From PFL42 sp963789825 (lineage in GTDB: Bacteria; Chloroflexota; Anaerolineae; Anaerolineales; E44-bin32), in assembly GCA_963789825.1 (NCBI GenBank), contig CAWBME010000004.1, forward strand, positions 1 through 64,000: 64,000 nucleotides of DNA, in the 5' to 3' direction. The position numbers were made by a program, and so were the translations under genes. Under the pieces are notes generated by a model that was not told the DNA's origin, made no database searches, and was given only the letters and a program-made list of their open reading frames with translations. This document shows positions 26,202-36,004 of this stretch, piece after piece (the stretch's first letter is position 1; each line of letters opens with the position of its first letter).

Positions 26202-27103
26202 CTCTCGGTCCTTCGCGCAAGCACGGTGCGCCCCACGATGGCCAGTGTCATCACAATCAACATGCCGAACGCCATGGCATATCCCAGGCCGGGATCGGCC
26301 AGGATGTCGCCGCGCAGCTGCGATCCAATCACGATCGTGGCCAGATTGATCTGGCCCCCCGTCAACGCCTGGGCCGTTGCGAAAGCGCCGAAGGCGTTGC
26401 CGAACAGCAGGATCATCGCGCCCAGCATGGCCGGAAACAGGATCGGGAAGGCCACGTGCCGCCAGTAGTGGAAGGAACTGGCCCCCAGATTCTCCGCCGC
26501 CTCAAGCCATTCGCGCCGCAGACCGTCAATCGCCGGGGCGATGATCAAGACCATCAGAGGAAATTGGAAGTACATGTAGACGATGCACAGGCCCGCGAAT
26601 GTATAGAGCGTGAAGCCATGGTGGTAGGGATTGAGCCCGAGAGCCGCCAGCCACCGCGTCAGCATCCCGGTGGGACTCAACAAGGCGATGAAGGCAAAGG
26701 CCAGCGGAACTCCGGCGAAGTTGGACGCCACGCCAGAGAAGGTCATCAAACCCGAGCGCATGAACCTGGGCAGTCCTCCTCGAATCGCGGCGAACGCCAG
26801 CAGGAAGCCAAACACACCGCCGCCCACCGCGGTGATGACACTGATCTTGATGCTGAGCCAGTAGGCGTTCAGCAGGTAGGGGTTCTGCAGGAGCTGCGCA
26901 ACGTACTTGAACGTAAACTGCTGCGTATCCGTATCCCGGAAGCTGCGCACAATGAGAACCGAACCCGGGTAGAGCAGGAACAGAAAGGTGAACAGGAAGA
27001 ACGGGGTCACCCCCAGCCAGGCCCACGAGAACCGCCGGGAGGCGGGGCGCGCCTCGGGCGCGCCCCGCTCCACTACGTTGCCTTGAGTCGTCGTCTCGAT
27101 CAT
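26189..27103 (-). CDS. ABC transporter permease (PotB-like)
   Basis: A permease of about 304 residues with six predicted membrane segments after a 40-residue polar N-terminus. The EAA motif is EAAENLGASSFHYWRHVAFP. The ATG at 27103 directly follows the binding-protein stop codon. A start ten codons earlier would reach into that gene and is less likely. It would form the membrane channel with the PotC-like subunit. Confidence 0.88.
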   Translation of the reverse strand: MIETTTQGNVVERGAPEARPASRRFSWAWLGVTPFFLFTFLFLLYPGSVLIVRSFRDTDTQQFTFKYVAQLLQNPYLLNAYWLSIKISVITAVGGGVFGFLLAFAAIRGGLPRFMRSGLMTFSGVASNFAGVPLAFAFIALLSPTGMLTRWLAALGLNPYHHGFTLYTFAGLCIVYMYFQFPLMVLIIAPAIDGLRREWLEAAENLGASSFHYWRHVAFPILFPAMLGAMILLFGNAFGAFATAQALTGGQINLATIVIGSQLRGDILADPGLGYAMAFGMLIVMTLAIVGRTVLARRTERWLR

Positions 27104-27104
27104 C

Positions 27105-28272
27105 TCACGGAGCCGGCGTCGGGATCTCAACACCCACGGTTGTCATCCAGCCATTGGTGATGAGCTCCTTGGCCGCCGCGAGCTGGTCCGGGCTCGGGGA
27201 AACGGCTGCCGCAAACTCGCTGGACGACGGCAGTTTCGCCGCCAAGTCCGCAGGGATTACCCCACGGGCTTCCATTTCTCCTTGCTGCACGCCGTGCGCA
27301 AAGCCCTTCATCCAGGCCAACTGGCCCTCATCGGAGTGGAGGATTTCCATCCACACCTTGGCGCAGTTGGGATGCGGCGCATAGGCGCTGATCCCCTGGA
27401 CATACATGCTGGCGATCGTCGGGGAGGGGTAGACGATCTCGGCGTTGGGGTTCCCGGCCCACTCGTTGACGTAGCCCTGACCCAAGTAGTCCCAGGTGAA
27501 GACGATCGGGGTTGCGCCCTGGGCAATGGTGCCAGGCTTGGCGATCACCGGGACGAAGTTGCCGGCATCGTTCATCGCCTTGAAGTAGTCCAGCCCGGGC
27601 TGAGCGTCGTCCAGGGAACCGCCGTTGGCCAGTGCTGGCCGCGAAGACGGTCTGGATGGCCTGATTCGAGCTGCGTGGATCACCGCTCAGCGCAACCTGG
27701 CCGGTGTATTCCGGCTTGAGCAGGTCTTCCCAGTTGGCGGGCACGTTCTTGACCGCGTCGGTATTGGCCAGCATGGCCATGACGCCGTAGTAGCCACCCG
27801 TCCAGAAGCCGTCCGGATCCTTGGCGGCAAGGCCCAGCAGGGTAGCGGGGATCTTGTCCCACGTCGAGACCTTGTAGGGCTGGAGGATGCCCTTGTCGAT
27901 GCCTTCCTGGCCATAGGCATAGCCGACATCCACGATGTCCGGAGCCTGCGGGCCCTTGTTGTCCTTGTTGGCTTCGATGGCCGCATATTCATCCGCCGAA
28001 CCCGCGTTGGGGTCGAGCGAATTGATCTTGACGCCGGTCGTCGCCTGGAAGTCGGCGAAGATCTCGCCATAGTTGGCCCAGTCGGGCGGCGTGGCGATGA
28101 TCGTGACCATGCCTTCCTTCTTGCAGGCGTCGATCAGATCCTGCGGCACACTCTTGACCACCGTACCCGTGTATCCTTCGGCGACATCGGGGGCGGCCGG
28201 CGCCTGCGTACCGCAGGCACCAAGCACGAGGCTGACGAGCAGCATCGCGGCGAGCAGTTTCTTGACGGTCAT
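27105..28272 (-). CDS. ABC transporter substrate-binding lipoprotein, one frameshift
   Basis: Type II periplasmic-binding lipoprotein of 388 residues after correction. MTVKKLLAAMLLVSLVLGAC is a lipoprotein signal with Cys20 as the lipid-attachment residue. The body resembles PotD / iron-binding FbpA-type proteins (EGMVTIIATPPDWANYGEI, PDIVDVGYAYGQEG, then FTWDYLGQGYVNEW). One extra base near 27636 splits it; removing the base joins IQTVFAAALANGGS to DDAQPGLDYFK. The ATG has GAGGAGAAG upstream. It is the first gene of the ABC operon. The ligand cannot be told. Confidence 0.85.
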
Positions 28273-28498
28273 GAGCTTCTTCTCCTCGGTTTCGAGTATG
28301 TCGACAAGATGCCATCGGGGCGTCTTGTCAATGTGTCCCCCATCCCTCCACAGCAGCACTCTCGCTGAGGGTGCGAGGGGCAAGATCGTCGAGTAGCTCG
28401 GATTTTCTGCGTATCGCTGGATCGTGGGCTCGGCTGTCCTCCTGGCCCCGCATCTGCGGGCCGACGGCCCCAGACACGGCGCACGCATGGTTTGACTA

Positions 28499-28526
28499 CT
28501 TGTAACACGCTCGGCGGAAGTGTCAA
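28499..28526 (-). promoter_or_regulatory. Promoter for the ABC transporter operon
   Basis: On the minus strand a perfect TTGACA (28521-28526) is followed 16 bases later by TACAAG (28499-28504). It would give a leader of roughly 220 bases before the binding-protein start. No coding sequence is seen in that leader. Confidence 0.5.
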
Positions 28527-28623
28527 AGCCTCTTGTCACCCCGCTGACCGGAGATTCGGCGCTTGACTGCAGCTTCCTGGGCGGCTTACGCCGCCCAGGA
28601 AGGCATCGCCACAGCTCCTAGTC

Positions 28624-30478
28624 CTATTCGACCGGAATCTCCTTGTACACCTTGTCGACGTCGATTCCCTGGCGCTTTCGGTACGATGAGAACCCGAAGA
28701 AGATCGCTGCCGCCAGGCCGTACATGACGATCATGAACACCATCGAGGTGCTGTTCTGCCAGCCGATGCCGTACAGGTACCCCGGATCGAAGAACCACTC
28801 GATCAGCAGCCAGTCCAGGAAGGCGAAGAAGATCAGCGCGGCGACGGTCACCACCGGGAGCCTCTCGCCCGCCAGCAGCTTGCGGATCACATACAGGGCC
28901 ACCCAGACCAGCAAGACGACATTGGCCGCGCCCAGCAGCATGACCACCACGATCATCAGCTGGGTCAGCGGCACCTGATCCGCCCACTGGCCGAAGACCG
29001 CCAGGGCGTGCTGGTAGGTGCGATAGATCAGGTAGCCCGCCCCGATCACGAAGGCCAGCGTCGCCAACCAGCCCAGCCAGCCAGCCACCTTGTAGCGGGC
29101 GATCGGCGAGCCGTCGAAGATGCCCTTCTGGCGCCAGGGCATGACGATGCCGGCGATGGCCGTGCCGAAGAAGGTGATGGCGATCACCAGTGTGGCGTCC
29201 AGCACGATCGACTGCATGCCCACGATATTGAAGGCATACATGATCGAGATGATCACCGACGGGATCACCATCAGCAGTAGAGCGTTGACAGGTGTCTGCG
29301 TGCGCGGCTCGATCTTCGACACCCACTCCGGCAGCATCCGGTCCAGGGCGGCGGCGAAGATCACCCGCGTCGACGACAGAAAGACCGTGCCCGACCAGCC
29401 GAACCACCAGAAGCTGACCGCCAGCACGATCAGGAACTGCAGCGTCCGGCTGGTGGTCAGGAAGGTGGCGAACTGCACCGGATACGGCCAGACCGGGATC
29501 GGCACCGATTCGGTGTAGCCGAAGATGTAGCTCCAGAAGGCGCCATTGGCGTTCATGTAGAAGTCCCAGCCCATGGTCTTGCTGATCAGGGCAAAGAACA
29601 CCAACGCCAGCCCGGCGGTGACGATGATCGCCGCCGCCATGCCCCCGAAGTTGCGCTTGTAGTCCGAGGCGCCGCGCACTTCCCCGTAGAGCGTCGAGCC
29701 CCAGTTCGGCCACAGGTTGAAGAACACGATCATCGGGATCAGGGCGAAGCTCGCCCCGAAGGCGATCGAGCCAAACTGGCCGAAGGTCACTCCAGCCGCC
29801 GCGCCGGCCTCCATCGTGGCGGCGTAGTAGTCCCCTTCCGGCACGCCGTACAGCGCCGGCAGATTGGCGTTCAGGCCGGCGATGAACGACTCCTTCGTGC
29901 CGAACAGCAGCAGGGCGAACACCGATCGCCAGGCCGACCGCGCCGACGTAGAAGGAGAACTTCTGCACCCGGGCATACCACCGCATGCCGATGGCGATGT
30001 AGATGAAGACGATCAAGCACACCAGCAACATGCTGGTCAGCGGCCCATACGGGTAGGTGGTGAACCACAGCGCCAGCTGCGGAAACCCGAGGATGGCCGT
30101 GATCGGGGTGAGGAACTCGTAGGCCAGCATCTGGCCGTAGAGCGGCACCCACAGCCACAGGATGAACCACCAGCCGGTGACGGTCAGCAGGAAGCCGACG
30201 CCGCGGCCGAGGATGCGGCTCTGCCAGACATAGTCCCCACCAGCGCGCGGCATGGCCGAGATCAGGCTGGCATAGAGGATCACCTCGAAGATGGTGAAGA
30301 TACCGCCCACAACGACGGCCGTGCCGAGGTCCCCGCCGAAGTACCAGCAGTACGAGAAGATGAACAGACCAAGCGTAATCAGGTTGATGGAGAAGGTGGC
30401 ATAGATGAACGCATCAAAGACCGACCACGACCGCACCAGACCACTTGCTTTTCGTACGAACAGAGTTGCCTCGCTCAT
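28624..30478 (-). CDS. APC-superfamily permease (copy 2), one frameshift
   Basis: A 617-residue permease after correction, paralogous to the one at 7308-9155: the same N-terminal FVRKASGLVRSWSVFDAF pattern, MPRAGGDYVWQSRILG in the first loop, and the VYKEIPVE end. At least 12 hydrophobic helices. One extra G near 29923 splits the gene; dropping it gives GLAIVFALLLFGTKES across the break. The ATG at 30478 follows AAGGAG. It is downstream of a metallophosphoesterase gene in the same direction, repeating the gene pair seen at 6.2-9.2 kb. Substrate unknown, possibly an amine. Confidence 0.85.
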
Positions 30479-30655
30479 CGAGAAGCTCCTTAGCTGGTTC
30501 TGTCGTCGCCGTGCCGCCCACGGGCCGGGCGTCACGTGCGGGCGCTGTATTGCGCGCGACTTCTCGTCAAATCGCTTGCGGACCGCTCGTGACCGATACC
30601 CTCCTCCTTCCCCCGGCGGCGCATCGGCCCTCCGCCTCCGGGACCAGCAGGGCGC

Positions 30656-31597
30656 TCAGCCCGTCGTCAAGACGTAGTTGCCGACGGACTTCTCCTTGAG
30701 ATCGACCCACGCCCCGTGCAGGACACCCTGCTCGTACATGCTGCCGGGATTCACGCACAGCGTCCGCCCATACTTGCGCGTGCCCTTGCCTTCATGGATG
30801 TGGCCGTGGAGCGTGAGCAGGGGCTTGTGCGTCTCGATCGCCTTGAGGACGGCCTTGCTTCCAACGGGCACCAGCGAGCGCCCGGCATACGCCGGCCGCA
30901 GGTCCTTGGTCAGCTCCGGCGCCTCGTCCAGGCCCGAGCCGTAGGGTGGGGGATGAAAATTGAAAACGGCGTTGGGCATGTTCTGGACCTTGCTCAACAC
31001 CGCTTCCAGCCGCTTCGCCAAGTCTTCGTCCGGCTCCTCCCGGTGGGTGTCCCAGGGCGTCGGGTTGGACCAGCCGCTGCTGGCCAGCTCGTGATGGTCA
31101 TCCAGTTGCGTGACCTCGCCCTCCACCGAATGCACGCTCTTCGAAGCCGAAATCGCCGCATCGATCTCGAACATGTCGTCGTTGCCGGGACAGACGTAGC
31201 ACCGGATTCCCGTCCCGGCGAGCTTGGAGTCGGCATACTCCATCCAGCGCTGAACCGTGGTCAGCGCCTCCTGAATGAAGAGCTCATCCGACCGCCCCGG
31301 GGTGGCGGTGATGGCGGCAACTTCATCGGGATCGGTGATGTAGGGGTAGTAGCCGCGGTTGCGGATGGTCCCGGCCATTTGCTCGGCGTCAGCCCGGCTG
31401 TCGAGCATCGTCTCCTGCTCGAGCAGCGTGACTTTGTACTTGCCGCCGGCCTGGGCGATGATCGGGATGATGGCTTTCCCCGTCATGTCTCCGCCCAGGA
31501 TCAGCGTGTTGGCCTCGTAGAATTTGGCGGCGCTGATGAACTTCTTCCAGCAGACCTCGGAGCCGTGCACATCGGTCGCAAAGAAGAGACGGAGCAA
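30656..31597 (-). CDS. Calcineurin-like metallophosphoesterase (copy 2)
   Basis: A 313-residue paralog of the 6223-7218 protein with the full metal-ligand set: TDVHGS, LGGD, PGNDD, NFHPPP and GHIHEG. I choose the TTG at 31597 because GGGAGG lies six bases upstream and the conserved region starts there (LRLFFATDVHGSE); an upstream ATG would add about 80 low-complexity residues. It precedes the second APC permease by 177 bases. The substrate is not evident. Confidence 0.8.
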   Translation of the reverse strand: MLRLFFATDVHGSEVCWKKFISAAKFYEANTLILGGDMTGKAIIPIIAQAGGKYKVTLLEQETMLDSRADAEQMAGTIRNRGYYPYITDPDEVAAITATPGRSDELFIQEALTTVQRWMEYADSKLAGTGIRCYVCPGNDDMFEIDAAISASKSVHSVEGEVTQLDDHHELASSGWSNPTPWDTHREEPDEDLAKRLEAVLSKVQNMPNAVFNFHPPPYGSGLDEAPELTKDLRPAYAGRSLVPVGSKAVLKAIETHKPLLTLHGHIHEGKGTRKYGRTLCVNPGSMYEQGVLHGAWVDLKEKSVGNYVLTTG

Positions 31598-31877
31598 GCC
31601 AACCTCCCGGTGCACGCCGTAGGTACCTGCCGGCGGCGCGGTATCGATCACGCTCGTACGGCCGATGTGGGCCAGCAGACCGCCGAACGGGCGGCGCCCA
31701 CGAGGTTGCTCGGAAGCCGTAGCGGCCGGTACAGCGCTCCCCGGCTCCCCCTTGGGGGCCACCGAAGCGCTGTGGTTGGTGCCCAGCTTCCTTCCGATGA
31801 GTATAGCAGTCTTCGCAAGTCGGTCAAACGGCAATACAGACGCCTTTCAATGTGGCATTCGCCACCTCCCCGGTGGA

Positions 31878-31883
31878 TATAAT
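31878..31883 (+). promoter_or_regulatory. -10 element giving a leaderless nth-like transcript
   Basis: A perfect TATAAT lies so close to the GTG at 31890 that transcription would begin at or next to the start codon. No ribosome site is visible. No clear -35 box is seen. Confidence 0.45.
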
Positions 31884-31889
31884 GAAGGT

Positions 31890-32561
31890 GTGTCTGCCGA
31901 TCGCCGGCGCGCCCGGCTCGTTCACCAGCGCCTGCTGCAAGCCTACGGCTCCCCCCGCTGGCGGCCATCGCTTCCTCCGCTGGAGGAGCTGATCTCGACG
32001 GTTCTCTCCCAGAACACGAATGATGCGAACCGCGATCGGGCCTTTGAAGCCTTGCGGGAGCGGTTCCCCACCTGGGAGGCGGTGCGCGATGCCCCGGAAC
32101 AGGCGGTGATCGAGGCAATCCGCCCGGCCGGCCTGGGGCCCCAGAAGGGCCCGCGCATCCAGCGCCTGCTGCGCCAGATCACCGAAGAGTGCGGCGGACT
32201 CGACCTGACCTTCCTCCGCCAGGCACCTGCACAGGATGTCTACGACTGGTTGACCCACTTCGAGGGTGTCGGGCCCAAGACGGCTTCGATCGTGATGCTG
32301 TTCTCGCTCGGCCTGCCCGCCTTCCCGGTCGACACCCACGTCTACCGCCTCACCGGCCGGCTGGGCCTGCGGCCGCCGGGCATCACCGCCGACCAGGCCC
32401 ACCGCGTGCTGGCGGAAGCCTTCCCTCCCGAGACCTATCTGGACGCCCACCTCAACCTGATCCGCCACGGCCGGGAGGTCTGCCACGCCCGCAACCCAGC
32501 CTGCCAGCCCTGCAGGCTGCTTGATCTGTGCACCTTTGGTCAGGAGCGGGGGGCGACATGA
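31890..32561 (+). CDS. Endonuclease III-like DNA glycosylase
   Basis: A 223-residue HhH-GPD base-excision enzyme. The helix-hairpin-helix HFEGVGPKTASIV carries the catalytic Lys, and PVDTHVYRL the catalytic Asp. The [4Fe-4S] cluster ligands are CX6CX2CX5C in CHARNPACQPCRLLDLC, exactly as in Nth. It should remove oxidised pyrimidines and nick the strand. The GTG start follows a TATAAT box by six bases and has no clear ribosome site. Its TGA overlaps the ATG of the histidine kinase (ATGA). Confidence 0.9.
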   Translation: MSADRRRARLVHQRLLQAYGSPRWRPSLPPLEELISTVLSQNTNDANRDRAFEALRERFPTWEAVRDAPEQAVIEAIRPAGLGPQKGPRIQRLLRQITEECGGLDLTFLRQAPAQDVYDWLTHFEGVGPKTASIVMLFSLGLPAFPVDTHVYRLTGRLGLRPPGITADQAHRVLAEAFPPETYLDAHLNLIRHGREVCHARNPACQPCRLLDLCTFGQERGAT

Positions 32562-34354
32562 CCGCCGAGCGCCTGGAGGCCATCCGCCGCGCCCTCAAGC
32601 GCCTGCAGGGCGTTCCCGATCCCCAGTGGGCCGGCATTGCCCAACAGGCGTTGGTCGATCTGGAGGATCTCGCCGCCCAGTTGGAGAAGGGCAGCGAGCA
32701 TGCCCGGCTGCTTGCCCTGTATGAGGTCTCGCGCGCCATCGGGTCGTCGCTGCTCCTGGACGAGGTGCTGCAGCAGGTGATGGACTCGGTCATCCAGCTC
32801 ACCGGAGCCGAGCGCGGCTTCCTGCTGCTGTTCGACGAGCAGTCCAGCGAACGCGCCGTTCAGGTCGGGCGCAATTACGAGGGCAAGAACCTCAGCCCGC
32901 AGGACGTCCAGGTCAGCCGCACGGTGATCAAGGAAGTGCTGCAGACCGGCGAGGGCGTCGTCACGACGAACGCCCTGGCGGATGACCGCTTTCGGGCGCA
33001 GGAGTCGGTTGTCGCCTACGCGCTGCGCTCGGTGCTGTGTGTCCCGCTGCGCTCGCGCGGCCGAGTGATCGGCGTGGTCTACGTCGACAACCGGATCCGC
33101 ACCGCCTTGTTCGACCAACGCGATCGCGAGATGCTCGAGGCCTTCGCCGGCCAGGCAGCGATCGCCATCGAGAACGCCCGCATGTACACACAAACCGACA
33201 GTGCCCTGGCCCTGCGCGTGCAGGAGCTTGAGACGCTGCAACAAATCGACCGGCAACTCAACACCCGGCTGGACACCCAGCGCGTGGTCGAATTGACGCT
33301 GGAGTGGGCCCAGCGCGGGGCGCAGGCCGACGCCGGATGGATCGCCGTGCAAGTAGATCGCGGGTCTCCGATGGTTGTGGCTGCCGGCGTGGGCGTCGGC
33401 GCGGCGCTCGATCCGGCTGCGCCGGGGCTGGCTTCGGCGCTCAGCAATGGCCCTGCGGTCCATCGCCTGCCGGCAGCCAACGGCGCAGGCGAGCAGTTGG
33501 TGATCCCGCTGCTGCATGCCGGACAGCCGATTGCTGCCATGGGGTTGTCCCGCAGCGCTGGCGCCTTCGAGGACGAGAGCCTTGCCTTCCTGAGCCGCCT
33601 GGCGGAACATGCCGCCGTGGCGATCGAGAACAGCCGGCTGTACCAGGCCGTGCAGGCCGCCAACCTGGCCAAGTCCCAGTTCATTACCGTCGTCTCGCAT
33701 GAGATGAAGACGCCGATGACTTCGATCCGCGGCTATGCCGACCTGGTGCGTCGCGGCATGGTCGGCCCGGTGAACGACCAGCAGGCCGAATTCCTGGACA
33801 TCGTGCTCGACAACGTCGACCGCATGGCGGCGCTGGTCTCCGACCTGACGGACATCTCCCGCATCGAGACCGGCCGTCTGAAAGTCAACCTGGCCGAGGT
33901 TGCCCTGCAACCTTATATCCAGGAAGTGGTGACTTCGCTGCGCCCGCAGATCGATGCCAAGCAGCAGACCGTCGGTCTCGCCCTGCCCGCCGACCTGCCG
34001 GTGCTGCACACCGATCCCGCGCGCCTGGTGCAGATCCTCACCAATCTGGCAAGCAACGCCGTCAAGTACACCCCGCCCGGTGGCCGCATCGAAGTCTCGG
34101 CCCGCGTGCAAGACGGCTTCCTGCGTGTCTTGGTCAGGGACAGCGGGATCGGCCTCAGCCCGGAAGACCAGACGAAGTTGTTCACCCAGTTCTTCCGCTC
34201 CGACAACCCGGTCGTGCGCGAGCAGGCCGGTTGGGGTCTCGGCCTGAGTGTGACGCGCAGCCTGGTCGAGCTGCTGGGCGGCAAGATCGGCGTGAAGAGC
34301 CAGCTGGGACAGGGCAGTACGTTCTGGTTCACGCTGCCCGCCTCCCACAGCTAA
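32558..34354 (+). CDS. GAF-domain sensor histidine kinase
   Basis: A 598-residue cytosolic sensor kinase without membrane segments. A first GAF domain covers about residues 55-210 (ALYEVSRAIGSSLLLDEVL, ERGFLLLFDE, SVLCVPLRSRGRVIGVVYVD), a second GAF-like region about 220-360. The HisKA box is VVSHEMKTPMTSIRGYADL with His381 as phosphate acceptor; the ATPase domain has the N box NLASNAVKYTPPG and the G boxes DSGIGLS and GWGLGLSV. No response regulator gene is adjacent, so it is an orphan kinase. It overlaps the nth-like stop codon, an unusual coupling of DNA repair and signalling. Confidence 0.93.
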   Translation: MTAERLEAIRRALKRLQGVPDPQWAGIAQQALVDLEDLAAQLEKGSEHARLLALYEVSRAIGSSLLLDEVLQQVMDSVIQLTGAERGFLLLFDEQSSERAVQVGRNYEGKNLSPQDVQVSRTVIKEVLQTGEGVVTTNALADDRFRAQESVVAYALRSVLCVPLRSRGRVIGVVYVDNRIRTALFDQRDREMLEAFAGQAAIAIENARMYTQTDSALALRVQELETLQQIDRQLNTRLDTQRVVELTLEWAQRGAQADAGWIAVQVDRGSPMVVAAGVGVGAALDPAAPGLASALSNGPAVHRLPAANGAGEQLVIPLLHAGQPIAAMGLSRSAGAFEDESLAFLSRLAEHAAVAIENSRLYQAVQAANLAKSQFITVVSHEMKTPMTSIRGYADLVRRGMVGPVNDQQAEFLDIVLDNVDRMAALVSDLTDISRIETGRLKVNLAEVALQPYIQEVVTSLRPQIDAKQQTVGLALPADLPVLHTDPARLVQILTNLASNAVKYTPPGGRIEVSARVQDGFLRVLVRDSGIGLSPEDQTKLFTQFFRSDNPVVREQAGWGLGLSVTRSLVELLGGKIGVKSQLGQGSTFWFTLPASHS

Positions 34355-34683
34355 GCGCCGGCTGAGCGCACGACGGACCAGGCTCAGGGTCTCCCATCCT
34401 TGCTCTCCCCCTGACAGGGCGAGGGCGGGCCTTGTTCCCTCTCTCCCTCGGGTGCAGGGTTGGTGGGCTCTCCCTCCCCCTACCTACAAAGGGGGGCGGC
34501 TGGGATGGAGGTTCCATCCTCTTCATCCAGAGTGACCACAGGGACTAGGACGATCGTCTCGGTCAATGGCCCTTGCTCCGCACTCGATCCCTGCCGGCCT
34601 ACCCGTCCCGAGATCCGCCAGCCGCTACCGCAGCACCCAATCGGCGGCTTCCTCCGCCTCCCGGCACCGTCCCCCCGGCGCAG
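34355..34683 (+). other. Gene-free stretch before the MFS transporter
   Basis: About 330 bases with pyrimidine-rich low-complexity sequence and no supported gene. The MFS promoter candidate lies at its end. Confidence 0.4.
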
Positions 34684-34692
34684 TGCTATCAT
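34684..34692 (+). promoter_or_regulatory. Extended -10 promoter of the MFS gene
   Basis: TGCTATCAT (TG at 34684-34685, TATCAT at 34687-34692) lies 13 bases before the ATG, predicting a very short leader. No -35 box is evident. Confidence 0.4.
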
Positions 34693-34705
34693 CCCCGCTC
34701 AACCG

Positions 34706-36004
34706 ATGCGACCCACACCGCTTCCCGAGTCGGGACCCGTGACAGGCCTGCCCTGGCGCCAGGTTGCTGGCCTGACGGCATTCGCGGTTGCCATTGGAAT
34801 CACGATCAACACGCTGGATCCGCCGCTGCTCGGCGATCGCTTGATCGAGCTTGCGCCCGACAACAAGAGCTCCGCCCTCGGTCTGATCACACTGGCGGGG
34901 TTGCTGACCGCATTGCTGTGGCAGCCGATCGCCGGGGCGCTCTCCGATGGGACCCGCACTCCGTGGGGACGCCGTCTACCCTACCTGGTCATCGGAACGC
35001 CGGTCGCGGCGCTGGCGCTGCTGGCGGTCGCCGTCGCCCCTTCGCTTGCATGGTTGCTGGCGGCAGTGGTCCTGACCCAACTTGGCATCAACACCGTGCA
35101 GGGCCCTTGGCAGGCGTTGATCCCCGACCGATTGCCAGCGGTGCAGCGCGGCCGGGCGGCGGGGATGAAGAGCGCCTTCGAGATCCTCGGCTTCGTCGTC
35201 GGCCGCCAACTCGGCGGCCAGCTGGTTGCCGCCGGGTACCCGCTGCTGGCTGCCGCCGCCGCCGGCGCTTCGTTGTTCCTGGCGCTGGCGCTGACGGCTC
35301 GCCTGGCCGCCGAACGCGCACCCGCCCACCCGCCATCGCCTGACGGCGTTGGTCTGCGCGAGATGCTGGTCGAACTCCGCCGCCATCCGGCGTTCGTGCT
35401 GTGGTTCTCCAACCGGCTGCTCATCTGGGGCGGGTTCATCACGCTGAACACCTTCCTGCTGTTCTACGTGATCGATGTGCTGGGGCTGCCCCAGGCCCAG
35501 GCACAGCGCTACATTGCCAATCTTGCGACGATCATCGGCTTGATGCTGCTGCTCGTGCCTTTGCCCGCCGGGTGGCTTGCCGACCGGATCGGCCGCCGCC
35601 CGCTGCTCGTGGCGGCTGGCCTGCTGGCCGCTGCCGGCACAGGCCTGATCCTGCTCTCGCCCAACGCGGGCGTATTGCTGCTGGCCGCCGCCTTGCTCGG
35701 CGTGGGCGTGGGCATCTTCCTCAGCGCCAGTTGGGCGCTGGTGACCGACATCGTCCCCCGCGCAGATGCCGGGCGCTATCTGGGCCTGGCCAACGCCGCC
35801 ACGGCCGGAGGCAGTGCCGCCGCCCGACTGATCGGAGCACTGCTGATCGATCCCCTCAATCGACTGCTGGGCACCTCGGATGGCGGCTACATCGCCGTCT
35901 ATGGCCTGGCACTGGCCGCGTTTCTCCTCGGCAGCTTGATCGCTCTTGCTATCCCCTCGCCGCGCCCGTCGCCCGGCGATCCCGAGACGCCGTACTCGAC
36001 CTAG
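34706..36004 (+). CDS. MFS transporter (GPH/SLC45-like)
   Basis: A 432-residue protein with 12 hydrophobic segments. The loop after helix two, ALSDGTRTPWGRRLPYLVIG, is the motif typical of the sugar-cation (GPH) and SLC45 branch of the major facilitator superfamily, and the same motif returns as LADRIGRRPLLV in the second half. It may carry a sugar or other neutral solute. The start is the ATG at 34706, behind a near-leaderless promoter. It stands alone between the histidine kinase and dnaN. Confidence 0.85.
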   Translation: MRPTPLPESGPVTGLPWRQVAGLTAFAVAIGITINTLDPPLLGDRLIELAPDNKSSALGLITLAGLLTALLWQPIAGALSDGTRTPWGRRLPYLVIGTPVAALALLAVAVAPSLAWLLAAVVLTQLGINTVQGPWQALIPDRLPAVQRGRAAGMKSAFEILGFVVGRQLGGQLVAAGYPLLAAAAAGASLFLALALTARLAAERAPAHPPSPDGVGLREMLVELRRHPAFVLWFSNRLLIWGGFITLNTFLLFYVIDVLGLPQAQAQRYIANLATIIGLMLLLVPLPAGWLADRIGRRPLLVAAGLLAAAGTGLILLSPNAGVLLLAAALLGVGVGIFLSASWALVTDIVPRADAGRYLGLANAATAGGSAAARLIGALLIDPLNRLLGTSDGGYIAVYGLALAAFLLGSLIALAIPSPRPSPGDPETPYST

